Part shown: one piece after another, positions 34,937 to 43,829 of the stretch
How positions within the stretch are numbered: position 1 is the first letter of the stretch
Layout: each line of letters starts with the position of its first letter
DNA from: Paracidovorax konjaci
Lineage (GTDB): Bacteria > Pseudomonadota > Gammaproteobacteria > Burkholderiales > Burkholderiaceae_C
Assembly: GCF_900112675.1 (NCBI RefSeq)
Contig: NZ_FOMQ01000005.1
Coordinates: 248,001-312,000 of the forward strand
Reading direction: 5' to 3'
DNA length: 64,000 nucleotides
Notes under the pieces: generated by a model
What the model was told of the DNA's origin: nothing
Databases searched by the model: none
Seen by the model: only the letters and a program-made list of their open reading frames with translations
Position numbers and translations under genes: made by a program

Positions 34937-35997
34937 CAGATCGTCCACGGCGGTTCCTCCAGGCCGACGAGGCATTCGCCCAGGGCGGCATCGTCGCGGG
35001 CTGCGTGGCTCTGCCGTATGAAGACCGGCAGATCCGCAGCCATGCGCGCGAAGGCGGCATCGCGGCAGAACGGCGTCGCGCCCAGGGCGCGGCCCACCTC
35101 CTCCAGCACGGTGTGCGAACAGGCTTCGGCGGCCTGGCGCACGCGCAAAGCCACCATCCGGGCATCCGCCTGGGGATGGGTGTCGATCCATTGGGCGGCA
35201 TCGCGCAGCAGACCGGCGGTGCCGGCCAGGTAGCGGTCCACGCGTCCCAGCGCCGCAAGGCGAAAGGATGTGCGTTGTTCCGCGGGGGCCCGGAGCACCG
35301 CGGCATGCAGTGCGCGGCCCAGCGCGGTGGTGCCGCCATGCCAGCATGCGGCGACGCCGGCGCCGCCCTGCCAGAAGCCCGGCCGGTGCAGATAGCCGCC
35401 AGACACGCCCACGGCGGTGGCGGGAACGCCATCGAACGACACGGTGGCGCTGGCACTGGCAGCCATGCCCACCGCCTGCCAGGCACCGCAGTCCACCCGC
35501 ATGCCTGGCTGCCCCATTTCCACGGCCACGAGCTGCGGCACGTCGGCGCCGGAATGCCAGGCGGTCAGCAGGCCGTGGGAGGCGTGCTCCGCGCCCGAGC
35601 ACCACGCCTTGTCGCCGTACAGCCGCATCCCCCCGTCCGGACCCGGCCGGATCGCCACGCGTTGTCCGGGGGCTTCCGCAGCCCACGTGCCCCAGATCGA
35701 CGTGCGGGTGCTGCCGGCAATGCCGGCGGGGGCACGCAATTCGCACAGGATGGCCAGCGCATCCGTATGGCCCTCGTAGAGCTTTGCGAGAGAAAGATCG
35801 TGCCCGGCCACTTCGGCCAGTGCCCGCCATCGGTCCACCGTGCGGCCCCGGGCCGGCAGGGGAAGCTCGCCCCAGCCCGCGTCGATCAAGCGCCGCAGGC
35901 GCGCTGCGGGCGCTGCGGCACTCCCCTCGTCCTCCTGCAGGACGGCACGCAATCCGGCCACGCACACCGCACTGCGGCCACCGTCGCGCCCGTTCAT
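34936..35997 (-). CDS. Acyl-CoA-dehydrogenase-fold flavoprotein
   Basis: A 353-residue protein of the acyl-CoA dehydrogenase fold, shorter than the usual ~380. The middle beta-domain pattern is visible (TSIWGTWAAEAPGQ, KAWCSGAEHASHGLLTAW) and the C-terminal helices end DLPVFIRQSHAARDDAALGE. I do not find the catalytic YEG glutamate of true acyl-CoA dehydrogenases. The enzyme may therefore belong to the oxygenase-like relatives (nitrososynthase or DszC type). It lies between the glycosyltransferase and deacetylase genes, overlapping both. Fold assignment is solid; reaction unknown. Confidence 0.78.
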   Translation of the reverse strand: MNGRDGGRSAVCVAGLRAVLQEDEGSAAAPAARLRRLIDAGWGELPLPARGRTVDRWRALAEVAGHDLSLAKLYEGHTDALAILCELRAPAGIAGSTRTSIWGTWAAEAPGQRVAIRPGPDGGMRLYGDKAWCSGAEHASHGLLTAWHSGADVPQLVAVEMGQPGMRVDCGAWQAVGMAASASATVSFDGVPATAVGVSGGYLHRPGFWQGGAGVAACWHGGTTALGRALHAAVLRAPAEQRTSFRLAALGRVDRYLAGTAGLLRDAAQWIDTHPQADARMVALRVRQAAEACSHTVLEEVGRALGATPFCRDAAFARMAADLPVFIRQSHAARDDAALGECLVGLEEPPWTI

Positions 35998-36677
35998 GGA
36001 CACCCTCCGGCCACCGCCGCCAGTACCGGCACGGCCAATCCAGCGAGATGCGCTCCGAACCCGCCCGGCGCGCGGTACTGGCGGCGTGCGCTGGTGACCA
36101 CGCGCGGAACGTTGCTCCAGGCGATGCGCGCGCCCAGGGCTTCCAGCGACTCCACGAGCGCGACGTCTTCGCCCGTTCGCAGTTCGCGAAAGCCGCCTGC
36201 CCGCACATAGGCACCGGCATCCACGCCCAGGTTGGCGCCGTGGATGTGGCGATGGCCCGGCCGATCCACGTAGGCCGCGTGGTAGCACTGCTGCAGCGAG
36301 AGGCTGTACCCCTCCCAATGGCGGACTTCCACCGTGCCGCAGACGGCATCGCTGGCCTGCCCGAGCTGGGCCGCGATCCAGTCCGGCGCCACGGTGCTGT
36401 CCGCATCCGTGAAACCGAGCCAGCGGGCACCCCCCTGCAGCGCGGCCTGTGCGCCCGCTGCGCGCGCCGCGCCCACGTTGCACCGCTCCAGCGAGACGGT
36501 TTTCACGCGGTACCGCTGCGCGATCGCTGCCGACCGGTCGGTGCAGGCATCGAGCGCCACCACGATGGTCACGCCTTCGCCGTGCAGTGCCGGATGCTTC
36601 GCCGCCTGCCGCAAGGACTGCAGGCAGGCGCCCAGGCGTTCCTCCTCGTCGTGTGCCGGCACCACCACGCCGATCAT
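35994..36677 (-). CDS. Family 2 glycosyltransferase
   Basis: The first gene of the four-gene operon. A 227-residue GT2-type enzyme: nucleotide-binding start IGVVVPAHDEEERLGACLQSL, the DxD metal motif in GFTDADSTVAPDW, and the acceptor loop GEDVALVESLEALG (ED motif). No membrane segment is seen except the hydrophobic C-terminus (FGAHLAGLAVPVLAAVAGG). ATG at 36677 is supported by GGAGGG 8 bases upstream. It overlaps the flavoprotein gene by 4 bases. It is presumed to place a sugar, perhaps GlcNAc, on an unknown acceptor. Confidence 0.85.
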   Translation of the reverse strand: MIGVVVPAHDEEERLGACLQSLRQAAKHPALHGEGVTIVVALDACTDRSAAIAQRYRVKTVSLERCNVGAARAAGAQAALQGGARWLGFTDADSTVAPDWIAAQLGQASDAVCGTVEVRHWEGYSLSLQQCYHAAYVDRPGHRHIHGANLGVDAGAYVRAGGFRELRTGEDVALVESLEALGARIAWSNVPRVVTSARRQYRAPGGFGAHLAGLAVPVLAAVAGGCP

Positions 36678-36772
36678 CGGAAAAGCCCTCCGCGACACGA
36701 GGCCGGAGCCCCATCGCCCGCGGACGGGGCGGGACGCGGCGTCCCCCGGAACCGATCTTTCAGCGCCATGTT

Positions 36773-36800
36773 CTTTCCTTTTTTCGTTACGAAAGGAAAG
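36773..36800. promoter_or_regulatory. AT-rich inverted repeat upstream of the four-gene operon
   Basis: TTTCG-TTA-CGAAA (36782-36794) is a perfect palindrome, flanked by CTTTCC (36773-36778) and GGAAAG (36795-36800). It lies about 105 bases upstream of the glycosyltransferase start and 90 bases after the PduO stop. It could be an operator of the operon or part of a PduO terminator; the short symmetric core favours an operator. Confidence 0.45.
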
Positions 36801-36889
36801 CTACTGGGCAGACTGCAGCAGGACCGTAGGAGAGCGACCTGCCCGCGCATGCGACTCAGCGCCTTGAGGGCGCCAAATCGTGACAGAGA

Positions 36890-37480
36890 TCAGACCGGTG
36901 TGCCCGCGTGCCCGGCAGCTGCTTCAGCGCGGGCCATGCGGTCGCTCTTCCAGTACACGTCGTCGCCGCCCTCCATGCGGTTGAGCACGCGCGACAGTAC
37001 GAACAGCAGGTCGGACAGGCGATTCAGGTAGCGCCGGGGTGCAGGCCGCAGCGCTTCAGATTCGCCCAGGGCGACCACGGCCCGCTCCGCGCGCCGCGCC
37101 ACCGTGCGGCACACGTGGGCCTGCGCTGCGGCGCGCGTGCCGGCGGGCAGGATGAACTCCTGCAGCCGGGGCAGTGCCGCGTTGTAGTGCGCGAGGGCCG
37201 CATCGAGCTGCGCCAGAGCCTCGTCCTTCAGCAATTCGAAGCCGGGGATCGACAGCTCGCCGCCGAGGTTGAAGAGCTGGTGCTGCACATCGCCCAGCAG
37301 GGTGCGCACGTCGGGCGGCAACGGCTCGCACAGCAGCAGGCCGATATGGGAGTTGAGCTCGTCCACATCGCCCATGGCGTGCGGACGGCCGCTGTGCTTG
37401 GAAACGCGGGTGTTGTCGCCGAGGCCGGTGGTGCCGTCGTCGCCGGTGCGCGTGGCGATCTGTGTCAATCGGTTGCCCAT
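36890..37480 (-). CDS. pduO: Cob(I)yrinic acid a,c-diamide adenosyltransferase, PduO type
   Basis: A 196-residue ATP:cob(I)alamin adenosyltransferase, which makes coenzyme B12 from reduced corrinoid. The ATP-binding N-terminus TRTGDDGTTGLGDNTRVSKH and the helical-bundle motifs VDELNSHIG and LNRLSDLLFVLSRVLNR are complete. It functions as a trimer in the cytoplasm. It stands alone here, 20 kb from the cobalamin biosynthesis operon. Confidence 0.95.
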   Translation of the reverse strand: MGNRLTQIATRTGDDGTTGLGDNTRVSKHSGRPHAMGDVDELNSHIGLLLCEPLPPDVRTLLGDVQHQLFNLGGELSIPGFELLKDEALAQLDAALAHYNAALPRLQEFILPAGTRAAAQAHVCRTVARRAERAVVALGESEALRPAPRRYLNRLSDLLFVLSRVLNRMEGGDDVYWKSDRMARAEAAAGHAGTPV

Positions 37481-37638
37481 GGGGACACTCCTGGGAAACT
37501 TTGGGGAGAGAGGGGCGATTCTGCGTTACATCCCCGGCACGAATGTGTACCCGGGCAACAACGGGCAAAACTGCTGGCGGGCAGGCGCTTGCTGCAGTGC
37601 AATGAAGGCCTGTTCAACTTCTACGGAGCCTGACCTAC

Positions 37639-37989
37639 ATGCCAGCTACGCAGCAACGACGACTCGCCATGCCCTTCGATGCCCGCAGCGTGATGCTCTT
37701 CGCGGCCATCGCCATGGGAGGCGCCGCCGCGCAGGCGCAGACCGCCTCCGCACAGACACCGGCCACGGGCACCACGAGCCCCTCGGCACAGCACCGCGCC
37801 GGTGCCGCCTTCGGCGGTACCGCATCCGCCAGCGCCTCGTTCGACCGCGCCGATACCGACAAGGACGGCCAGTTGAGCCCCAAGGAAGCCGCCCGCCTCC
37901 CGGCCATCAGCCAGAACTTCAAGCAACTGGACAGCAACCACGACGGCAGCCTGTCCCGCTCCGAATTCGAAGCCGGCGCGAAGTCCTGA
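37639..37989 (+). CDS. Secreted EF-hand protein
   Basis: A 116-residue small protein with a signal peptide (VMLFAAIAMGGAAAQAQ) and two EF-hand loops, DTDKDGQLSPKE and DSNHDGSLSRSE, each with Asp/Asn at positions 1, 3 and 5 and Glu at 12. It should be a periplasmic or secreted calcium-binding protein. The middle Ala/Ser/Thr-rich segment is disordered. A downstream ATG at 37669 (MPFDARSVML) is an alternative start that gives a more usual signal peptide. Function unknown. Confidence 0.85.
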   Translation: MPATQQRRLAMPFDARSVMLFAAIAMGGAAAQAQTASAQTPATGTTSPSAQHRAGAAFGGTASASASFDRADTDKDGQLSPKEAARLPAISQNFKQLDSNHDGSLSRSEFEAGAKS

Positions 37990-38069
37990 CGCGTACACCC
38001 TTTTCCGGCTGACGTTCATGTGATTGCGCAACTACCACGAAGAACTCCAGCTTTTCCGTCAACGATCGG

Positions 38070-38095
38070 GCCCGCATGGCAGGAGGCATGCGGGC
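38070..38095. terminator. Stem-loop between EF-hand and ABC operon
   Basis: GCCCGCATG (38070-38078) and CATGCGGGC (38087-38095) form a perfect 9-bp stem with an 8-base loop, followed by TTCTCC. It lies between convergent genes and should terminate one or both. Confidence 0.6.
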
Positions 38096-38133
38096 TTCTC
38101 CGCGTGGGGACGCGGCAGGCCAACCAGGCGGCT

Positions 38134-38929
<796 letters not shown>

Positions 38930-38943
<14 letters not shown>

Positions 38944-39580
38944 GGAATTTCCTTTCGAGGCGTTGCGCGGCCAGGCTCACGGGGAAGCACAGCACGAAAT
39001 AGAGAAGTGCCACACAGGCGAACACGGTGAAGGGCTGGAAGGTGGTGTTGGCGATCATTCCGCCGGCCTTGGTGAGTTCCACGAAGCCGATGACGGACGC
39101 GAGCGCCGTGCCCTTGATGACCTGCACCAGAAAGCCCACGGTGGGCGCGGTGGCCAGCCGCGCGGCCTGCGGCAGGATCACGTGGCGCAGCTGCTCGCCG
39201 AACGAGAGCGCCAGGCTGCCCGAGGCCTCCCATTGCCCGCGCGGCACGGCCGCCACGCAGCCGCGCCAGATCTCCGCGAGGAAGGCGCTGGTGTAGAGGG
39301 TCAGGGCCACGGCGGCCGAGGTCCATGCCGAGACATCGAGCCCGAGCAACGCCAGGCCGAAGTACGAGAGGAACAACTGCATCAGCAGCGGCGTGCCCTG
39401 GAAGAGCTGCACGTACAGCCCCACCGTGCGGTCCGCGAAGCGGCCGCCCGACAGGCGGGCCACCAGCAGCAGCGCGCCCACGAGGCCGCCGCCCACGAAG
39501 GCGATGAGCGAGAGGGCGACCGTCCAGCGCGCTGCCAGCAGCAGGTTGCGCACGATGTCCCAGAGCGAAAAATCGACCAT
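38930..39580 (-). CDS. Polar amino-acid ABC transporter permease
   Basis: A 216-residue HisM/GlnP-type permease with about five membrane helices. The N-terminal SLWDIVRNLLLAARWTVALSLIAF and the EAA loop QWEASGSLALSFGEQLRHVILPQAA (contact with the ATPase) are typical. Its partner permease is encoded 24 bases upstream. The two form a heterodimeric channel for a polar amino acid or similar cationic/anionic solute. Confidence 0.92.
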
Positions 39581-39604
39581 GGTGTCAAACCTCCGCCGCT
39601 GCGT

Positions 39605-40267
39605 TCAGCGGCCGAACAGAAAACGCGGGCCTGCCCAGTGCAGCAGCCGCCGCACCGCGATGGACAGCAGCAGGTACACCGCCGTCGCCACGATGAAGGA
39701 TTCGAAGGCGCGGAAGTTGCGGCTCTGGATCAGGTTGGCCGCGTAGCTCAGCTCCTGCACCGAGATCTGGCTGCACACCGCCGAGCCGAGCATCACGATC
39801 ACGATCTGGCTCACCATCGCGGGCCACACGCGCTGCAGCGCGGGCGGCAGCACCACCCGCATGAACACCTGCATGCGCGAGAGCGCCAGGCTCACGGCCG
39901 CCTCGATCTGTCCGCGCGGCGTGGCCTGGATGCCCGCGCGCACGATCTCGGTGGCATAGGCCCCCAGGTTGAGCACCATCGCGATGAACGAAGCCAGCTC
40001 GGGAGAGAGCTTCAGGCCGGCCGCCGGCAGCCCGAAGAAGATGAAGAAGAGCTGCACGATGAACGGCGTGTTGCGGACCAGCTCCACATAGGCCCCGGCG
40101 GGCCAGCGCAGCCACCCGGGCCCGCTGGCGCGCGCCCAGGCGCAGGCGATGCCCACCGCCATGCCGGCCACGGTGGCCACCGCCGTGAGCGCCAGGGTCC
40201 ACAGCACGCCGGTGGCCAGCAGCGGCCATTGCGACAGCACGGCCATGAAGTCGAAATCGATGCGCAT
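39605..40267 (-). CDS. Polar amino-acid ABC transporter permease (second subunit)
   Basis: A 220-residue permease of the HisQ/GlnP type, homologous to its neighbour. The conserved start TGVLWTLALTAVATVAG, the helix YVELVRNTPFIVQLFFIFFGLPA, and the EAA loop GQIEAAVSLALSRMQVFMRVVLPPALQ are present. ATG at 40267 (MRIDFDF) is preferred. The 219 bases before it (40268-40486) contain a GC-rich repeat, so the operon may be partially uncoupled from the binding-protein gene. Confidence 0.92.
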   Translation of the reverse strand: MRIDFDFMAVLSQWPLLATGVLWTLALTAVATVAGMAVGIACAWARASGPGWLRWPAGAYVELVRNTPFIVQLFFIFFGLPAAGLKLSPELASFIAMVLNLGAYATEIVRAGIQATPRGQIEAAVSLALSRMQVFMRVVLPPALQRVWPAMVSQIVIVMLGSAVCSQISVQELSYAANLIQSRNFRAFESFIVATAVYLLLSIAVRRLLHWAGPRFLFGR

Positions 40268-40438
40268 TGAAAGGCCCCGGAAAGGCTGCGATGCAGTTGA
40301 AAAAGACGTATCAGTGATCCATGGCGCTGTGCACGGCCCGCGCCACCTGGACACGCACGGCCTCACCGGTCAGACGGCCGCGGAGCAGGCCACGCCAGCA
40401 GACGCCGTGGAACCGGCTTCGCCGGGCCACCGGCGTCG

Positions 40439-40482
40439 TCCCCCCCCGGGGGAAGGCGCCGAAGGCGACTCAGGGGGGGGAG
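40439..40482. repeat. GC-rich dispersed repeat between binding-protein and permease genes
   Basis: A C-run and a G-run (CCCCCCC ... GGGGGGG) flank GGAAGGCGCCGAAGGCGACT in an intergenic stretch. The unit resembles repeats I associate with Acidovorax-type genomes. A related shorter form, GGCGACTGAGGGGG, appears near 42301. It can fold into a hairpin and may attenuate the operon after the binding-protein gene. Confidence 0.55.
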
Positions 40483-40486
40483 CACC

Positions 40487-41314
40487 TCACAGCGGCAGGT
40501 CGCCCGCGGGACGGCCCAGCCACTTCTTGGCGATGGCATCGAGTTCGCCGCTTTTCTTCGCGCCTTCGATGATCTCATTCACCTTGGCGAGCAGCGCATC
40601 CTCGCCCTTGGCCAGGCCGATGTAGCAGGGGCTGTCCTTGAGCAGCAGCTTGTATTCGGCCTGCAGTTGCGGGTTCTTCTGCATCATGTTGCCGGCCACG
40701 GAAGCGCTGGTGGCCAGCACCTGGGTCTGCCCCGCCACGAAGGCGGCGATGGTGGCGTTGTTGTCCTCGAAGCGCTTCACGTCGGCGCTGGCGGGGGCCA
40801 CCTTCGACAGCTCCTGGTCCTCGATGGCGCCGCGCGTGACGGCCACGCTCTTGCCCGCCAGGTCGTTCCATCCCTTGATGGGCAGGGACTTGGCGGCAAA
40901 CACCGCCTGGTAGAACGGCGCGTAGGCGGCGCTGAAGGCGATGACCTTCTCGCGCTCGGGGTTCTTGCCCAGCGAGGAGATGACGAGGTCCGCCTTGCGC
41001 GTCTGCAGATAGGCGATGCGGTTGGCGCTGGTGACGGTGACCAGCTCCACCTCCACGCCGAGCTTGGCGGCGATGAGCCGGGCCATGTCGATGTCCAGCC
41101 CCTGGGGCTTGAGGTCGGTGCCCACGAAGCCGTAGGGCGGGAAATCCGTGGGGATCGCGATCTTGATCGCCTTGGCCTTCTGGATGCCTTCGAGGGCGTT
41201 CTGCGCATGGGCCGGCACCATCGCGCAGGCCATGCCCACGGCGGCTGCCAGGCCCAGCACCCGGCGGCGGGCGAGCACGGGGAGTGAGGAAGAGGAACGG
41301 TTCATGGCGGTCAT
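40487..41314 (-). CDS. Polar amino-acid ABC substrate-binding protein
   Basis: A 275-residue periplasmic receptor with a Tat-like or Sec signal peptide (RRRVLGLAAAVGMACAMVPAHAQ) and the family 3 motif IAIPTDFPPYGFVGTDLKPQGLDIDMARLIAAKLG. It ends with the helix KVNEIIEGAKKSGELDAIAKKWLG. The start at 41314 (MTAMNRSS) overlaps the GntR stop by 4 bases and has GGGAG upstream. It feeds the two permeases and ATPase downstream. The exact amino acid is not decided by sequence. Confidence 0.93.
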   Translation of the reverse strand: MTAMNRSSSSLPVLARRRVLGLAAAVGMACAMVPAHAQNALEGIQKAKAIKIAIPTDFPPYGFVGTDLKPQGLDIDMARLIAAKLGVEVELVTVTSANRIAYLQTRKADLVISSLGKNPEREKVIAFSAAYAPFYQAVFAAKSLPIKGWNDLAGKSVAVTRGAIEDQELSKVAPASADVKRFEDNNATIAAFVAGQTQVLATSASVAGNMMQKNPQLQAEYKLLLKDSPCYIGLAKGEDALLAKVNEIIEGAKKSGELDAIAKKWLGRPAGDLPL

Positions 41315-42135
41315 AGCAAGGCTCCCAGGTAGGTGGAGGGGTCGTCGTCGGAGGGGGAAGAAGGGGACGCGGGGGGCGTGCGGCGTGCGCCGCGCGGGGG
41401 CTTCGGGGCCGGCTGCGCGCCGGTCTCCGCGGGCGCGGCCCGCGGCCCCTTGGCCAGCGGGGCGAGCGCGCCGCGCAGCTGTGCGAGGGGGTCGTTCTGC
41501 ACCGGCAGCCGCAGATGCGCCTGCACGGTGCCGATGTGTTCGGCCATGAGCGCCTCGGCCCGCGCGAAATCGCCCGCTTCCAGCGCAGCGACGATGCGCA
41601 CGTGGTCTTCGCAGGACTGCGCCGCATCGTGCGAGGACTGGTAGCGCATGGCGATCAGCGTGGTGCGCGCGGTGAAGTCGCGCAGCGTGTCGGCCAGCAG
41701 GGTGTTGCCCAGGCATTCGGCCAGGCACACATGGAAATCTCCCAGCAGGAAGCTGCGCGCGCCCACGTCGGCACCGCGCAGCGCGGCCTTTTCACGCGCC
41801 AGGTGCCCCTTGAGCGATTGCAGCGATGCGCGCGCCAGCGGCTGCCGCAACCCGCGGATCAGCCCCATCTCGATCACCCGCCGCGCCTCGAAGGCCTCGC
41901 GCGCCTCGTCCAGCGAGGGCTCGATCACATACCAGCCGCGCCGCGCGCTCACGGTGACGATGCCGCGCGCGGCCAGCCGCATCAGCGCCTCGCGCACGAG
42001 GGTGCGGCTGCAATCGAACAGCATCGCGAGCTGCTGCTCGCCCAGCCGAGTGCCGGGAGCGAGCTTCTGCGCCAGCACCGCTTCCATGATGCGGTCGCTG
42101 ATGGTGGTCGATGTGGGGCTGGAAGCGCTGGCCAT
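41311..42135 (-). CDS. GntR/FadR-family regulator of the ABC operon
   Basis: A 274-residue regulator. The winged helix occupies ~10-75 (LGEQQLAMLFDCSRTLVREALMRLAARGIV). The all-helical FCD effector domain follows, with its metal-ligand histidines in FHVCLAEC and EDHVRIVAAL, HIGTVQAHL. A long Pro/Ala-rich tail of ~55 residues is unusual. It is the first gene of the operon and overlaps the binding-protein gene by ATGA, so regulator and transporter are made together. It probably responds to the transported solute. Confidence 0.9.
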   Translation of the reverse strand: MASASSPTSTTISDRIMEAVLAQKLAPGTRLGEQQLAMLFDCSRTLVREALMRLAARGIVTVSARRGWYVIEPSLDEAREAFEARRVIEMGLIRGLRQPLARASLQSLKGHLAREKAALRGADVGARSFLLGDFHVCLAECLGNTLLADTLRDFTARTTLIAMRYQSSHDAAQSCEDHVRIVAALEAGDFARAEALMAEHIGTVQAHLRLPVQNDPLAQLRGALAPLAKGPRAAPAETGAQPAPKPPRGARRTPPASPSSPSDDDPSTYLGALL

Positions 42136-42329
42136 GCCCGAGGAACAGCATGAACCGTGCCTGCTTGTATGCAAGCGCCGTGCACAAAGGTGGTTCATTC
42201 ACGCCCGGGCCCTCCCCGGTCCGGCACCAAGCTGGCGAACCGGGCGCCCGGGACGGTGCACGCGCGCGTGCCACCGGCACGGGGATTCGCGCAAAAGGGG
42301 GGCGACTGAGGGGGTAGGGGCGAAACCGG

Positions 42330-43829
42330 TCAGGCCAGCCCGTCCCAGGCCGCGAGCCGGGGACATGCCGGCGCCATGCCCCAGCGCGGGGCATGGTCGA
42401 AGTGCTGCATCCAGGGCGCGCCGGGCCGGTGCGCCGGCCAGCCCGGATGCCCCCCGTGCACGAAGCGCACCCACGCGCCCTGCATGGCATCGGCCAGCGC
42501 TTCGGGCGCTTCCACGCCGGTGAGTTCACGGCCCGTGGCCGTGTGGAGGTTGCCGAACACGAAGGGCAGGTCCACGCCGTGCGCTGCCCCGAGCTGCCCG
42601 TTCCACTGCGGCGACCGCCACTCCAGCTCGTAGGCGTAAGCGGCCAGCCCGCGCTCGGCCGCCAGGGCAGCGATCCGGCGTGCGGGCACCCGGTAGTAGT
42701 AGTCGGACTGCATGGCGCACAGCATCTCGCCCGGGTGGACCACGCCCTGGCGCACCGCCACCGGGGCGTAGGTGGCGCGCGCCGCCACGGGCAGGCCCAC
42801 ATCGTCCATGAACGCGGCCACCTCTTCGTCGGTGATGCGCTCGATGGCGCCGTCCGGCACGTGGTAGAGGCGCATTTCCTCGGCATTGCTGCCCACGAGC
42901 ACCTGCAGGGGCGACCGCCGCGCGGCCCACTGGCGCCGCAGCGCCTCCAGCGGCGCCTGCGCCAGCACGCGGCCGTCCACCACGGGGCGCAGCGGAAAGA
43001 AGTTGCGCCGGCTGATGCCGTGCCGCTCGCGCAGCGCGGGGTCGCCCGCCAGCCGGTGCACGGCGTACAGCACCTCCCGCAACGGCGCCCCGGCCACGCC
43101 ACCCAGCGTGGGGGGCACACCCAGCAGGCAGGCAATGGCGTGGCGCGCCACCTCGGCGTCGTGCTCCGTCTGGCAGGCCACGCTGGGGCTTTGCAGGATG
43201 GCGCGCCGGAACAGGCCCTGCGCCGCATCCATGCCCATCAGGCAGGCGATGGAGCCGGCCCCCGCCGATTCGCCGAACACCGTCACGCGCCCCGGGTCGC
43301 CCCCGAAGGCCGCGATGTGGCCGCGCACCCAGCGCAGCGCGGCCAACTGATCGAGCAGGCCGCGGTTGGCGGGCGCCTCGTCCCCGAAATGCATGAAGCC
43401 GTCCACGCCGATGCGGTATTGCACCGAAACGAAGACGATGCCCTGGCGCGCGAATGCCGCACCGTCGTAGAGCGGATCGCTGGCGCCGCCCCGCATGAAG
43501 CCTCCGCCGGGAATCCACACCATCACCGGCAGCCCGGCGCCTTCCCGGGCATCGGGGGTCCACACGTTCAGCGCCAGGCAGTCCGGCGCGCCCAGCATGC
43601 GCGCGCCCTCCCCGCCGCGGCGAGGCCACTGGGGCGGCACCGGCGCGAAGGCCGTGGCATCGCGCGGCCCGGTCCAGGGATCGGCGGGTCGCGGGGCCTC
43701 GAAACGCAAGGCCTCCCGGGGGGCCTGCGCGTAGGCAATGCCGCGGAACACCGCCAGGCTGCCGAGCCGGGTGCCCCGCAATGCGCCGCCGTGGGAGAGC
43801 CGCACGCAGGGCGCCGCATCCGCCGTCAT
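42330..43829 (-). CDS. Type B carboxylesterase
   Basis: A 499-residue alpha/beta-hydrolase of the carboxylesterase/cholinesterase type. The oxyanion-hole motif WIPGGGFMRGGASD, nucleophile elbow FGESAGAGS, the catalytic acid region GSNAEEMRLYH, and the catalytic His in AAHGVDLPFVFGNLH are all visible. N-terminal VFRGIAYAQAP is the usual beginning. No signal peptide. It overlaps the upstream Bug gene by 4 bases, so a carboxylate product or substrate may once have linked the two. Confidence 0.9.
   Translation of the reverse strand: MTADAAPCVRLSHGGALRGTRLGSLAVFRGIAYAQAPREALRFEAPRPADPWTGPRDATAFAPVPPQWPRRGGEGARMLGAPDCLALNVWTPDAREGAGLPVMVWIPGGGFMRGGASDPLYDGAAFARQGIVFVSVQYRIGVDGFMHFGDEAPANRGLLDQLAALRWVRGHIAAFGGDPGRVTVFGESAGAGSIACLMGMDAAQGLFRRAILQSPSVACQTEHDAEVARHAIACLLGVPPTLGGVAGAPLREVLYAVHRLAGDPALRERHGISRRNFFPLRPVVDGRVLAQAPLEALRRQWAARRSPLQVLVGSNAEEMRLYHVPDGAIERITDEEVAAFMDDVGLPVAARATYAPVAVRQGVVHPGEMLCAMQSDYYYRVPARRIAALAAERGLAAYAYELEWRSPQWNGQLGAAHGVDLPFVFGNLHTATGRELTGVEAPEALADAMQGAWVRFVHGGHPGWPAHRPGAPWMQHFDHAPRWGMAPACPRLAAWDGLA

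Noticed and set aside
33528-36677. Mycothiol or bacillithiol biosynthesis
   Set aside because: The cysteine ligase (MshC/BshC) is absent and a flavoprotein and methyltransferase are present instead.
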